Shown one piece after another: positions 1 to 10,702 of a DNA stretch of 64,000 nt. The notes under the pieces were generated by a model. It was not told where the DNA came from. It ran no database searches and was given only the letters and a program-made list of their open reading frames with translations. Both the position numbers and the translations under genes were made by a program. The DNA lies in assembly GCA_963921825.1 (NCBI GenBank), contig OY997592.1:28189730-28253729 (forward strand), in the 5' to 3' direction. This DNA is from Erodium maritimum (Eukaryota > Streptophyta > Magnoliopsida > Geraniales > Geraniaceae). Positions within the stretch are counted from its first letter, which is position 1; every line of letters starts with the position of its first letter.

Positions 1-90
1 CGACTTGGACATATCAATATCTACCACTTCTAGATAAGATTTGAACACATGCATATCCATTTCTCTAAAAACATTTGATTCATCTTCCAT
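1..90 (-). CDS. Possible 5' end of a minus-strand gene, cut by the window edge
   Basis: Reading leftward from an ATG at 90-88, thirty codons stay open to the window edge (begins MEDESNVFREMDMHVFKSYL). Just upstream on the same strand is a pyrimidine-rich stretch ending in ATTTCCAG, which could be the acceptor of an intron in the 5' untranslated region. The leader before the ATG is ordinary plant-like sequence. I do not recognise the protein; thirty codons are too few to assign a family, and chance openness is possible. Confidence 0.3.
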   Translation of the reverse strand, partial: MEDESNVFREMDMHVFKSYLEVVDIDMSKS

Positions 91-1298
91 TTTGTTAAGG
101 TTGGATCTCCCCCAATCCTGGAAATAATGAAAGGTAAAGGTTTTGGGAGTTCTTCTCTAGATCTCCAGAAATCATATTTGTTTTCCGATTGAATCGTGAA
201 GGATTTGTTTTTTTTTTATTAGATTTAGATTGTTACTTCTGTTTGGGTTTGGGACAAAGCATATTTGGCTTTTTGTTTGGATTTGGGAGTAAATTAATGA
301 GAAATTTTTTGGGGTTTTAGTTTGGGTTCGAAATCTGCTCTTCTATTCCATATCTGTTTTGTTCTTCTCAATCTAACGATGTGAGTTTCAAATCAAGCCA
401 TCTCGAATAGTTCTTCAAAATTGAAGAACTATATCTGCAAAATAATGTGCTTGCTGATTTTTTAAATTAATTAAAAATTAAGAAAAGTGATATATAACAA
501 ATAAAAAAAACTATTTTATATTAAAAAACTGATTTCAAAAATAAAAACATATTTTTTAACAAAATTAGATTTTTAAAATAAAAATCTTATTTTTTATAAT
601 AAAATTTTATTTTTGAAAATAAAAATCTGATTTTTAAATAATACAACTGAATAAAAATGATTTTTGAATAATAAAAAGGATTTTTAGAAATAATAACTGA
701 TTTTTGTTAATGAAAACTAATTTTATTTTAAAAGTATGATTTGAAATTTTAACAAATCAATTATATATTTTTAAAAATTAAATCAAATTTATAAAAAAAC
801 ATATTTAGAATTTAAAAATAATTTTAATAAGTTAGATTAAAATATGAATTTTAAAGAAATAAATTAATGAGAAAGAAAAATAAAAAATGAATTAAAAATA
901 AAAAATAAAGAAAATAAAATAAAATAATTAAAGAAAAGGAATGACAATTTGTGTAATATTGATAGGTAGTTGAGGATATTTTTGTTATATAACAAAAAAA
1001 GACTAACACTGACTGACAGAAAGGGTTTCTGGTTACGAGTTGTAACTTTAGGGTATGTTTGGTTAAAAAAGAAGTTAAGGGTAAACATCAGTTAAACGTG
1101 TCAACTTAAGGGTATGTATTTGTAGTTTTTCCTAAATTTAACAATATGAATATATTACTGGTTTTAAGGTATCGAGGCGCCGTTTCTAGATAGCAGAATT
1201 CTAAGGAACAATTAATTGTGTTTATCCATTCGTCCCTAGTCTAAACGGATATTTAGAACTAGTATGATAGTTGATTAGAGGATCATATTTTACTGATC
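91..1298. other. AT-rich intergenic DNA, no gene seen
   Basis: 91-470 is T-rich leader-like sequence that could be promoter and 5' UTR of the minus-strand reading frame at 1-90. From about 480 to 950 the DNA is extremely AT-rich, with loosely repeated words of the type ACTGATTTTT / AAAATAAAAATC every 25-35 bases, like a decayed AT-rich minisatellite. Around 1040-1130 the phrase TAAGGGTATGT recurs. No open frame longer than chance. Confidence 0.5.
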
Positions 1299-1715
1299 AT
1301 GCATATAGACATATGGGTCAAGATCAGAAATGTTAATGATAGACCATTTACCGTCCTTAAAAAAATTGGTAACACAAATTATAAGATCGAATTGCCCCCT
1401 CAGTTAAGGGTCCATCCGGTGTTTCATGTGGGAAATCTGAAACCCTTTCATAAGGATGCAGGCACTCCTGAAAGATCGGTGTCAACTCGAGCTCCACCCG
1501 CAACCTTCTACTCTCATGACCGGAAAGTTCATGCCATTTTGGACGAGAGACGAGTGTCTCGAAAGGGAGTTCCAGCACATACTCAGTTTTTGGTTCATTG
1601 GGAAGGTCTTACCCCAACCGAAGCCACATGGGAACCAGCTCATACACTATGGTAGTTAGAAGATGAAGTAAGGAAGTTCCTCGTTGAAACCGCAACGAGG
1701 ACGTCAGCGGAATAG
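1299..1715 (+). pseudogene. Ty3/gypsy integrase C-terminus with chromodomain (broken)
   Basis: This is the tail of a gypsy Pol polyprotein. The frame at 1299-1655 shows the linker typical of plant chromoviruses (FTVLKKIGNTNYKIELPP, then HPVFHVGNLKPFH), followed by a chromodomain-like end (FLVHWEGLTPTEATWEP). The frame is stopped by TAG at 1653-1655, where relatives carry glutamine after LW, so a single C-to-T change explains it. Reading on, the same frame continues LEDEVRKFLVETATRTSAE to a natural-looking stop at 1713-1715, 11 bases before the LTR. Everything upstream of about 1290 (reverse transcriptase, most of integrase) is missing. Inactive remnant. Confidence 0.85.
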
Positions 1716-1726
1716 GTGGGGGAGTT

Positions 1727-2470
1727 TGTCACGGTCCTAGACAATCCGAGTCAATCCATACCGGATCGTCCAAGACCGTGCCCGGCCTAGGCCAAGTTTG
1801 GCCGAGGTTCACCCACACCAGCGCCCAAACCAGGTCCACATTGGGCCCGGTCCCTTCATCCCACGCCAGGTCCACATTGGGTCGGCCCCTCTTCAACGCA
1901 CGTCCAAAGCCCCTCGTCCCGGTCCTCCGTCTCGGTTCCTCACGCGGATCTGCGCACGCGCGCCCAGCGGCCAGCCGGACCTGCCAAAAATAGCAGGTTT
2001 CCTCTTTCGGCCCGGGCCAAGTTAGGACCCGCGTCCCTGCCTAGGGAACCGCGCGCCAAGGTCCGCCAGACCTTCCACTTTGGCCGGTTTTCTATTCTGG
2101 CCAGGCCTAATCCCCTTGGGTCCGAACCCTCTTCAAAGAAGACTAGATTTAGGGTTTCCTTTTTCGCTTAGGACAATTGTGCTGCCTCTTTAAGGCCTAG
2201 GGTTGATGATGTAAGGATTCCTACTCCACATTGGCATAGGAACCTTTCCCTCTATATAAAGAGGGATCCTCCTTTGGACAAATCATTATGCCTTTTGCTT
2301 GTAATAAGTTCTCCATCGAATAAGACCTCATTGCTTGCAAAATCGTTTCTCTCCTTTTGCATACTTCCCCCGTTCTCTTTTTCAAGGATTTTCTTAGGTC
2401 ATACGAGTCCCATTCTCGTGCTCAAGAGCCATACTAGTCGAGGGGCGTACTTCGCTCCTCTCGGAAAGTA
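1727..2470 (+). repeat. 3' LTR of the chromodomain gypsy element
   Basis: The LTR begins TGTCACGGTCC at 1727, directly after a purine tract (GGTGGGGGAG, 1715-1724) that would prime plus-strand DNA. It contains a TATA box (CTATATAAAG near 2252-2261). Short frames in it are not genes. The right end is uncertain because no matching 5' LTR or target duplication is visible; I place it near 2470 where GC content falls. Confidence 0.65.
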
Positions 2471-3000
2471 AAAAGTTGGATGACCCACTTTGAGAATAAT
2501 GCATAGATTAAGGACATGAGTATCTCTCAACTACCAAAGTATATTTTAGTCTTATAACGTTGAAATCACCATATATCCTATATGTGTTGATTCATGTCTT
2601 GACACAATCAAATGCTACTCTTGACAAGATGGTCACAAAGATTGTGTATAGATATCACCGGGTCCATTGATGAACGAGAGATTGTAAACTGAAGCATGAT
2701 CATGCGAGTGAAAAAGAGTTGTCACTAAAATTGGGATCAAGAAACGAAATACGGAATATAAAACAAGGATGATGTTTCTATATCTTGTGTCTAGTCATGA
2801 TATCACAAAACGACAAAGGATAAGGATATTTATGATAATAGGTTATGCCAAAGAGAAATGTCAAACTTCATATGACTTGGGTGATTATGAATCTTCCTAG
2901 GAGTTATCCTTAACTTGTGAACGAAATGAGAATTCCAGGCTCACTACCAACGTCATGTGAACCTGGATGGTCACATATAATAGAGTAAAGCCCATGAAGA
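2471..3000. other. Unclassified, no gene seen
   Basis: Mixed-composition DNA without an open frame above chance. Phrases such as the palindrome-like GCATGATCATGC near 2694 suggest decayed transposon or leader sequence, but I could not match it to another part of the window. Confidence 0.3.
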
Positions 3001-3950
3001 ATTGGACTTTGGAGGTTCGACTTAAATAAATGAAAATGAACGCTTATTGGATCGTGTAGATTATTTTAACTAATTGTAGCATGACTCTTTCATGCCCTGG
3101 ATTAATGAACCTCAGATTTGTTTTAAAAAGAATAGTTGATACATTTATTCTGGAGGGATCTTTGGTGACTGATCTCTTGGGGGTTCGGGGTTGGGTTGGG
3201 GGGAGGTTTGGGGAGAGATTGTGAGCTTTATTGGTAAGGTAGGTCATTTTTCTAGTGCTTTGATCCGGTTCTGGTACTTTGTTTGGTTTGCTTCCTAAGA
3301 GTGGGTAGCAGCTGCTGTAGTTTTTTCCTCCTGAAGGTTTGGGTAGAACTTGTTTAGGATGAGTGTGTTTGTTTATCTTCTCTTCAGTTTTGGTCCTCTA
3401 CTTGGTTTTTGGATCTCCACTCAACCTTTTGTTTCTTATATTTGCTTTGAAGCTGTCACACTTTCTGTAGAACTGTTTGGACTTTTTAGGAGATTTGCTG
3501 CATAATTGTTGATGGTTGTGGTTGCTGCATTTTTGTTGATGGTTGTTTGTTAGCCTTTGGCTCGGGGGAAGGTTGATGATCTGAAGATTGTTGGTCTGAA
3601 GGAAATGGTTCTGGTATTCAATCAGTTGGAGGCTGTTTTCTACTACATTTTAGCATGGGCTGCCTATTATTGCTGATTCTGAAGTGGTTTAAACAAGTGT
3701 AGGGTTTCTTCAGATGCAAGTAAAGTCGTTTAGATTTAAATTTTGGGTAGCATGTGGGACAAGAAAGGGTTTGGTTGGGTTTTTTTGTTGGGTTTCTTGC
3801 TGGTCAAGATTGTTGTATTTTAGGGTTAAACTTGCTTTGATTGTTGGTTTATTATTTGTAATATCCTTGAGGGCACTCCCTTGGCCGATACTTCATACTC
3901 GAAGTCTCGATTTTATAAAAATCAAAAAACTTGCTGATCAAAAAAAAACT
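3001..3950 (+). mobile_element. Probable 5'-truncated LINE, 3' untranslated end
   Basis: The stretch is G/T-rich without a long frame and ends with the arrangement common at the 3' ends of plant L1 elements: a short T-rich segment, TTTTATAAAAATC, then GCTGATCAAAAAAAAA at about 3934-3949. No coding domain remains and no convincing target duplication was found. The call rests only on the tail. Confidence 0.35.
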
Positions 3951-5119
3951 GAAAGATCATTGAATTAAGGCAAAGGAGAAGCCCAATAAGTTTGACACAA
4001 TGTATAGACAATGCGAAGAAAATTGTAGTCCCAATAAGCCCGATGGTTAGGATTTAGAGGTAATCGATGCCTGATAAATTTAAAAATAAATACTACCATT
4101 CTATAAAAGAATATTAGCAGAGGCTAATGAACGAGAAAGACAATAAATTTAAGAACAAAATTTATAACTAATGTAATTTATTATAATTTTGTTTAAGTAG
4201 TTGCATTGTCTAGGAATTTCGTGTTTGTAATTTCCAGGTCATTTAATTTACGTGGCTTCGAATATATTTTCGACACTATTTTCTTTGATTCCAAATTTTT
4301 TTGTTCGTTGCATTATTTACGTAATTGAAATAATTTGAGATAATAAATTGTAGTAATGATTTTGATAAAAAAAAATTAAAGCTTTAAAAGATGAATGGTA
4401 CAATTTACAACTTTGTTGACTCACACATTATTACTGGAAACTAAACAAAAAAAACATAAAAACAATAAGAAAATAAGAACAATCAAACCACATAGCTAAA
4501 TAAGGGCATGAAGCTTAAAAAACCAGAACTGCTACACGTTGTTAATAATATGAAATATGGGTAATTGTAATTGACTACTATAACGTATTAAAGAAACTCA
4601 CATGACTATTCTAACATATCAGAATTACGCATGCATGCCTTAACGTATATAAAATTTAACAGCATTCACATTTTAAGAACTATTTTTGTTAACTTTACTA
4701 GCAAAATGACCAAATGCCCCTAATTAGTCCAAAAATTTACACCAACCCTAAAAATAAGATTTTAATTATATAGTAAAAAAAATCCAGTTGTTAGTTTTCT
4801 TTTTATTAAATTTTATTTTAAAATAATATTTTAATAATATATAAATTTAAAACTTAAAGAATTCACTTTTCAATTTTCCTTTTATCATATTTATTTTTAT
4901 AAATTAAATTAAAATTTTGAATACATACGTCTAGAATGTGCGATCAATAGGGGTTGAATCACGTTGTCGACAGTCGTGGAACAACCGTCATCAAGCTTCT
5001 CTACATCATGCCTATCCTCCGACGCTTTCGTTGTCGACAGTCGTCCATACCTCCTTACTGCACCCTTCACCACTGCACCAACCTCTGTCATGTCGTGGAA
5101 CAACCGAATCTAGCAAGAG
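3951..5119. other. Intergenic, mostly AT-rich
   Basis: 3951-4900 is AT-rich with no gene. From about 4930 to 5119 composition becomes GC-richer and contains two spaced copies of GTTGTCGACAGTCGT (near 4962 and 5032) and of TCGTGGAACAACCG (near 4974 and 5093), suggesting a small rearranged duplication just upstream of the dehydrogenase pseudogene. Confidence 0.4.
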
Positions 5120-5663
5120 ATGAAACTCTCCATGGAGCCCATCATCAAGCCCTGCTCACCGCCGCTATTCTCAACACTTCACCCATCGGTGCCCGCTAAG
5201 ACCCTCCCCCCTCTCACCCCACACATCATACCAAGAAACATGCTACATCGTTTTCACGAGGAAGATGGAGATGAATCGATCAAACTAGGCCTACTTTCGT
5301 CCCTTGCTACCGCACAAAGGCATCTTCCCTACAACATCTTCGTCGGACATGGAGCGACTATCGACCGGTCGCTGGTAGTTCTTGCTAATGAAGATGTGTT
5401 CAAGACAGCTTCTCGTACTGGGAAGAGTTCTGCAGAATATGTTCTGACCTGTCTAATGATTGGAAGCGAAGGAACCTTGGGGGTAATAACAGAAGTCACC
5501 ATAAAACTTCAGAAAATCCCCCAACATTCAATGGTTGCAATGTGTAGTTTCCCCCACAATTAAGGACGCAACGGATGTTGTTATTACCACTATGATGTCT
5601 GGTATATTGATGTCAAGGGTAGAGCTATTGGATGAGGATCAAGTAAAGGATATTAATCAATAT
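5120..5663 (+). pseudogene. DLD: Fragment of mitochondrial-type D-lactate dehydrogenase (cytochrome)
   Basis: From 5372 the frame matches the FAD-binding part of plant D-lactate dehydrogenase, the mitochondrial flavoenzyme that oxidises D-lactate and passes electrons to cytochrome c: VVLANEDVFKTASR, then GSEGTLGVITEVTIKLQKIP. At 5551-5555 a run of five C is one base too long and causes the stop at 5561-5563; skipping one C restores TIKDATDV followed by MSGILMSRVELLDEDQVKDIN up to about 5660. The N-terminal catalytic half and the C-terminus are absent. The 5' part of the frame (5120-5371) does not look like the enzyme to me. No intron interrupts the homologous stretch, so a processed copy is possible but unproved. 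Confidence 0.8.
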
Positions 5664-5681
5664 ATATATATATATATATAA
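5659..5681. repeat. (TA)n microsatellite
   Basis: About ten TA units directly abut the end of recognisable dehydrogenase homology, so the repeat may mark the break point of the pseudogene. Confidence 0.85.
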
Positions 5682-5718
5682 GGAGGGCCCACCTAAATCC
5701 AATTTTAAAAGTTTTTAA

Positions 5719-6921
5719 GAGCATGTACAATGGAAAGGCTCACTAGTAAGGCTTACTAGTAAGGCTTGCATGTTGACTGGACAAAATAGTGGGACTTTGG
5801 ACTCTGAATAGTGGATGTTTTGCAATGAGAGGCTCACTGTGAGGCTCATTATTGTTAGTGGATGCTAACTGATGCTGAGTGGTTAATTAATTGATATTTT
5901 GCGGTTTTCTTTTATTCTTTATCAGAAATAGTTTAAATTATATAAAATGTAAATAAATGTGAAAAAAAATAATGAATGACAATAAAAAAATAAGAAATAA
6001 ATTTAACACGAATAAAAATGAACTTGAACTTTTATCCATCCCCTTTTAATACAACACAAAAAATATATGCTCAAGAATCATTGTGGTGGTATAGCCGATG
6101 GTGTTTGTTGTTGTCGAAGTGCTTCAATTCACTTTCAAGGGTATTCAAGACTCTTCGAAGTCGGGCCTTGCACGACTTGTACTCTTCCAAAGCGTCTTCG
6201 GTGAAGTAAGAGGTATCCGTTTGCACTATGGACTTGTACATGGCGAAATTTTCTTCCCACTTTTCGGTTAGCAAGTGTAACATGCGAGTCCTTTCTATGT
6301 TGACTTCCTGCCTTGTACGTTCCAGCTCCACGAAGGTAGTTAGTTATCTGGCTTTCTAGGATGGTCCCCTTCTTTGCTGCCTTCGCTGCCTTCTTTCCTT
6401 GCAGCCGCGTTCGGCGAGTAGGTTGAGGGGGACTTGCATCAGCCGAATGGGAGGGGGTTGTTTCGCTGAGAGGGACCTCACTCCCCTCGTTGTGATCGGA
6501 AGCTGCCATTCTGGTTGTTGAGACTCACCACCAAGAGGTGAGTAATCTTCCCTTGTGCAAGGTGGGGTTGAGCTATAAGTCCCAACCTCATCCAAGTGTT
6601 GTCGTTGTTGGCGTTGTTGTTGGCGGATAGTAACCATGGTGCCTTCCTTGGCAGCGAACTTCTCATTGCCCTCAAGCTCGGTAACCCAGTGATCGAGGTC
6701 AAAATTTCTTGGGTGGTCCTTCGGTCTGTCAGCCGGCTTGGTTCTGGCCCACATGTCCTTCGAATTTCTCATGTGATCCTCATGGTTCCAGCCGCTATGG
6801 AACTCGGCCTTGGAGGTCTTCAGATAACAGAGGAACCTCCTTGTCTGCGACTGGCATCTAGCCTAATGTTTCTTGATAGCATTCCACTCGTAGCGGCGGT
6901 ATCCTCTTGTCGCGTTGAACT
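5719..6921 (-). mobile_element. PIF/Harbinger DNA transposon, one end preserved
   Basis: The left terminus GAGCATGTACAATGG follows TAA (5716-5718), fitting the GAGCATNTNCAATGG-type terminal repeat and the three-base TWA target of plant PIF/Harbinger elements. Subterminal DNA repeats CTCACTAGTAAGG / CTTACTAGTAAGG. The element carries a decayed ORF1 on the minus strand. The right end is missing: copia LTR DNA begins at 6922. No DDE transposase frame is present. Confidence 0.6.
6071..6900 (-). pseudogene. PIF/Harbinger ORF1 (Myb/SANT-like DNA-binding protein), frameshifted
   Basis: ORF1 of PIF/Harbinger elements is the Myb-like partner that helps the transposase bind DNA and enter the nucleus. 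Upstream of 6772 the broken frame reads like the family's middle region (SRWNAIKKH-type words, then SGWNHEDHMRNSKDMWA), then FDLDHWVTELEGNEKF. A second frame holds the basic linker RTRLQGKKAAKAAKKGT (near 6360-6425), and a third the coiled C-terminal part (ELERTRQEVNIERTRML, 6260-6330) ending at 6071. At least two frameshifts and one stop separate the pieces, so it is inactive. Confidence 0.6.
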
Positions 6922-8593
6922 TTTTGGGTCTCGAGGTAGGGTTGGAGATGAACCAACTCGCAGCGGAAAATCAATGAAAACCAAGAGACGAATAAAATCA
7001 TGAAACAACTAACAAAGATTGGATTCACAAGAGAAAAATTCAGCACTATTTCTTACCAAAACAAGAACACTGGGTAACGAATGATTTGGCTTGAGTCTCT
7101 AAGACGCCTATGTATCCACATGGGAATCAAAGCCACGTAGTTCTTCTCTTTGAGGACTCAAGAACACAAAATGGAAATGAAAGCTTGCATTGGCAAAAAT
7201 TGGGGAGGGGAGGGAGAGAAAATTGTGTTTCCTATTCTTGTCTTGTTTTTGTTATGTTGAAAAAAGATGACTTAAACATAAAAAAAAATACTTGTCAAAC
7301 TAAAAGCATGAGACAAGTATGGTGACAAGTAAGGTGTAAATAGAACAAAGTATGGCTAGAAAAGATGGGGTTAGGTGGTGAATCACCAACACCTTAATCC
7401 TTGTCTTGCTTACTTGGTACTAATTATTCAAGACTTGATTAATTAGTTCCATGGGCCTTTCATGGGCCTCTTGGAACATGGCCAGTGGCCATTTCCAACG
7501 AGATCTCGTGATTCGCGCATCGCCTTCAAGCCTTCCATACCGAAAATGTACAACATTATCCGACGCGGTCAATCCCAAGACTCCAAGCCTTGTCTTGATC
7601 CGTAAAATCCTATTCACTTACGGGCACATGACCCAAAACCCAGTTTTGGTCATGTCCCGAGACAACTCCCTTTTGGGCATTCTCCATAAATGTGTCAATG
7701 AGTTTCACCCTCCGGTGTGACCCTTAGGTTTACGCATGTCAATAGATCAACGTAAAATCTCATTTTACTTGATCCTATTTAAGTGGAAACTAACGAGACT
7801 TTAGTATTGCCTGACACTGCATAACGAATCGACCATGTCGATTCTAACCTTTTCGTCGTCCCTCTCATTATCCTCTTTATCTCCGATATCCTGATTGAGA
7901 TAAGGCATAGAGCCGTCATACTTATTATTCTCAATCATTGTTCCTTGATATGTGAGATGACTGAATATATAATACCCAATATCATGTGCATGGCCATGTT
8001 ATTCTTTTAGTCACTCTCGATCAAGCGGCCGAGAACCGATATCTTTCCCATACCGTAGTATGAGGCATAAATCCCTTAGCCATCTTTTGTGTCACTCATG
8101 CAGTCCATCCCCAAGCCAATCCTGGCCGTTATGGAATCCTTATTACGGACAACGTTAGGATCAGGTCAAACTTAGTTGTTTACTGCATAGTGATCACAAA
8201 GGCTCCTTGGTCTAAGGATACATGACAAGCTACGACAATGAATATGTTCATGACTTGATCTATGACACATATTCATGTCGGGTCGTCCAATATCATGTCC
8301 CACTTGATATCTACGATCAGACTCCGGAATCCCATTCCAATGACTAACAGAACGTAAGACATAAAGAGCCATCTTTCATATTAGTCGCTTCTAGTGAAGC
8401 TTTGTTGACTAGGGACCCATCGAGTGTGGTCTATCTCGATCTATGGTTCTATTCGCATAGTGGGCATAGATCAGAACACACATCGATATATTACTCCAAC
8501 ACATAAGTAATATAAAGCCGCTTTAATTTTATTGTTAACGATGATATATACATTTAGACATTTAGGATTGAACTACGGGCACTAAGACTAACA
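6922..8593 (-). repeat. 3' LTR of copia D1
   Basis: About 1,672 bp. The boundary at 8593 is clear: the minus-strand start TGTTAGTCTTAGTGCCCG is preceded by the purine tract. The other end reads CTCGAGACCCAAAA rather than the family's usual ...CCCAACA, so its last bases are mutated or lost. Small open frames in it recur in every family copy but have no protein support. Confidence 0.88.
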
Positions 8594-8611
8594 ATCTCTC
8601 ACTTGCCCTAG
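8594..8611 (-). other. Polypurine tract of copia D1
   Basis: On the minus strand the sequence is TAGGGCAAGTGAGAGAT immediately before the LTR start, the usual plus-strand priming site. Element A has GGGCAAGTGGGAGAT in the same place. Confidence 0.75.
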
Positions 8612-8623
8612 TTCAAATCTAAA

Positions 8624-9060
8624 CTCCAATATGTCCCCATCCACTTTATATGTCTAACATGTTTAGGCAGCGACACTGCCTTAGTCAAAGGGTTAGCTAT
8701 GTTATCATTTGTTGCAATATAGGTTATCTTCACTTCACCTCAGTTCAGTATTTCTCTGATAGGGTGGATACGCCGTAGTACATGTTTGGATTTGTTATGC
8801 GATCTGGGCTTTTAGCTTGCGCAATGGCCCTTGTGCTATCGCAAAATGGATTCACCGGGTTGGATGGGCTTTTAATTGCACCCAACCCTGCCGTGAATTT
8901 CCAAATCCACATAGCCTCCTTAGCTGCCTCTGCAGCATCCATGTACTTGGCCTCTATCATAGATTCGGCAATGGTATCTTCCTTTAAACTCTCCCAGCTA
9001 AAGCTCTGGCATTCAGCGTAAACACATATCCTGACTGACTTCTAAAGTCATCTGATTTGT
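8624..9060 (-). pseudogene. Copia RNase H region, D1
   Basis: The frame at 8960-8745 reads EAKYMDAAEAAKEAMWIWKF and then CDSTRAIAQAKSPDRITNPN, matching the end of copia RNase H (the EAEY and CDN motifs). The Asp-Ser replacement in CDN and nearby stops show decay. It hydrolyses the RNA of the RNA-DNA hybrid in active relatives; here it is not functional. Confidence 0.75.
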
Positions 9061-9299
9061 CTTGGAAAACTAGCGTCTACTCATCCTTCGACGCCTAGTT
9101 CAACATCATCTTTCCCTCGGGTTAGACTGATGTCTACTAGTACAACATAAGGCTTACAAGACATTCGGTCTCGTACATGTCATGGCATATATGATCGATC
9201 CTGCCCCTAGGCGCATGGGATTCACATCATTCTTTTCAGCTCATCAGGTGTCTTAGCACACTGAGTCTTGCTGATATGAATGCCATGACTAGTGGGTAA

Positions 9300-10145
9300 G
9301 AGTCCTTTCTTTGAATCGAGCATTGAGAACCTACTCAATGCCTTGTTCACATAGGTTCCCTAACTTAAATCCAAGACGCTCTTGGTGCGATCTCTACATA
9401 TCTTAATCCCTAAGATATACGAAGCATCGCCTAAGTCCTTTATTAAAAAATACTTCCTCAACCAAGCTTTAGTCTCGTGCAATGTTGGGATGTCGTTTTC
9501 AATGAGAGCCAAAAAGGTAATCTTGCTCCCACTAGCCTTCTATAAACGCAAGATTCATCCTCGTTCTTTATTAAGCCAAATCCAATTATAGCTTCATCAA
9601 AACGAAGGTTCCAACTTCGAGAAGCTTGTTTCCATCCATAAATGGATTTCAACAACATACAAATCTTTCCCTTATTCTTCGGATCGACAAAACCTTCTGG
9701 TTGAGACATAAAACGTCCTCAGTCAAACTTCCATTTAGGAAAGCGGTTTTGACATCCACTTGTCATATCTAGTAATTATGATACGCAGTTATGTCAAGAA
9801 GAATTTGGATCGATTTTGACCATAGCCACTAGGGAGAAGGTTTCCTCATAGTCAATCCATTGGATCTGCCTATAACCTTTCGCCACCAGTCGAGCTTTGT
9901 AGGTCAGAGGGTTTCTGTCCATGTTCATCTTCACCTTGAAGATCGATTTGCATCTGTTGGTCCTCACACCATTGATGGGATCAACCAGTTCCTAGACTCG
10001 GTTGTCCGACATGGATTGCATTTCCTCCCTCATAGCTCCCAGCCATAACTCGGAGTCGGGCCCATCCACGACTTCTTGAAAGGTGGTTGGATCATCGTGA
10101 TCCACCATGACTTCATTTTCACCTCCGGATACCATGTCTTGGAGG
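9300..10145 (-). pseudogene. Copia reverse transcriptase, D1, catalytic motif deleted
   Basis: Pieces in several frames show the copia RT: EGFVDPKNKGKICMLLKSIYG, SRSWNLRFDEAIIGFGLIKN and, upstream, the DNRVW...DPINGVRTIGCK block. The family normally has FLVL-YVDDILL-IGND here; D1 reads FLAL directly followed by IENDIPTL, so seven codons including YVDD are missing in frame (about 9500-9520). One stop and several frameshifts add to this. The stretch 9011-9954 is identical to 20870-21813 in D2. Confidence 0.85.
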
Positions 10146-10293
10146 TGGACGACTGATCATTTCAGATCGCTTTGGACCTTCCGGAATTGTAACAGGAATT
10201 GGTTCTTACTCTACTACCATCTCTGGCTCCCTTTCTACTGGGTTGTCAACTTGTTTAGACGGATTTGTACCATCCTGAATTTCTTCGAGATGA

Positions 10294-10640
10294 TCAGTCC
10301 TCCCAATGTCGTCTTTGGAAACAAAACTCCTTTTCCATAAAGACCCCACCCTGAGCGACGAACACCATGTTCTCACTAGGTTTGTAGAAGTAGTATCCCC
10401 TTGTTGCTTTAGGATACCACACGAAGGTGCATATCTCAGATCTTGGTTTGAGCTTAGACGAAACCAAATGTTTCACATAAGCCTCGCAACCACAAATCTT
10501 TAGGAAGGACAAAGCGGGCATCATCCCGTACCATTTCTAAAATGGTGTCCCTTCCACACCCTTCGTCGAAGCCCTATTCACCATTAACGCGGCCGTCTCT
10601 AGAGCATAACCCCAGAAAGAAATCAGGAGATCAGTCCAAC
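10294..10640 (-). pseudogene. Copia integrase C-terminal region, D1
   Basis: The frame at 10524-10294 reads LSFLKICGCEAYVKHL, then LKPRSEICTFVWYPKATRGYY and a FVAQGGVFMEKEF-type segment. This block lies between the integrase core and reverse transcriptase in copia polyproteins. It is separated from the integrase core by stops and deletions. Confidence 0.75.
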
Positions 10641-10702
10641 TAATCATGGAACGGGCCATTGTCTAACAATATCCGATTTCTCCGTTTGGCTACACCTTTC
10701 AA

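Noticed and set aside
3044-3247. 67-codon minus-strand frame
   Set aside because: No motif; antisense of LINE-like untranslated sequence.
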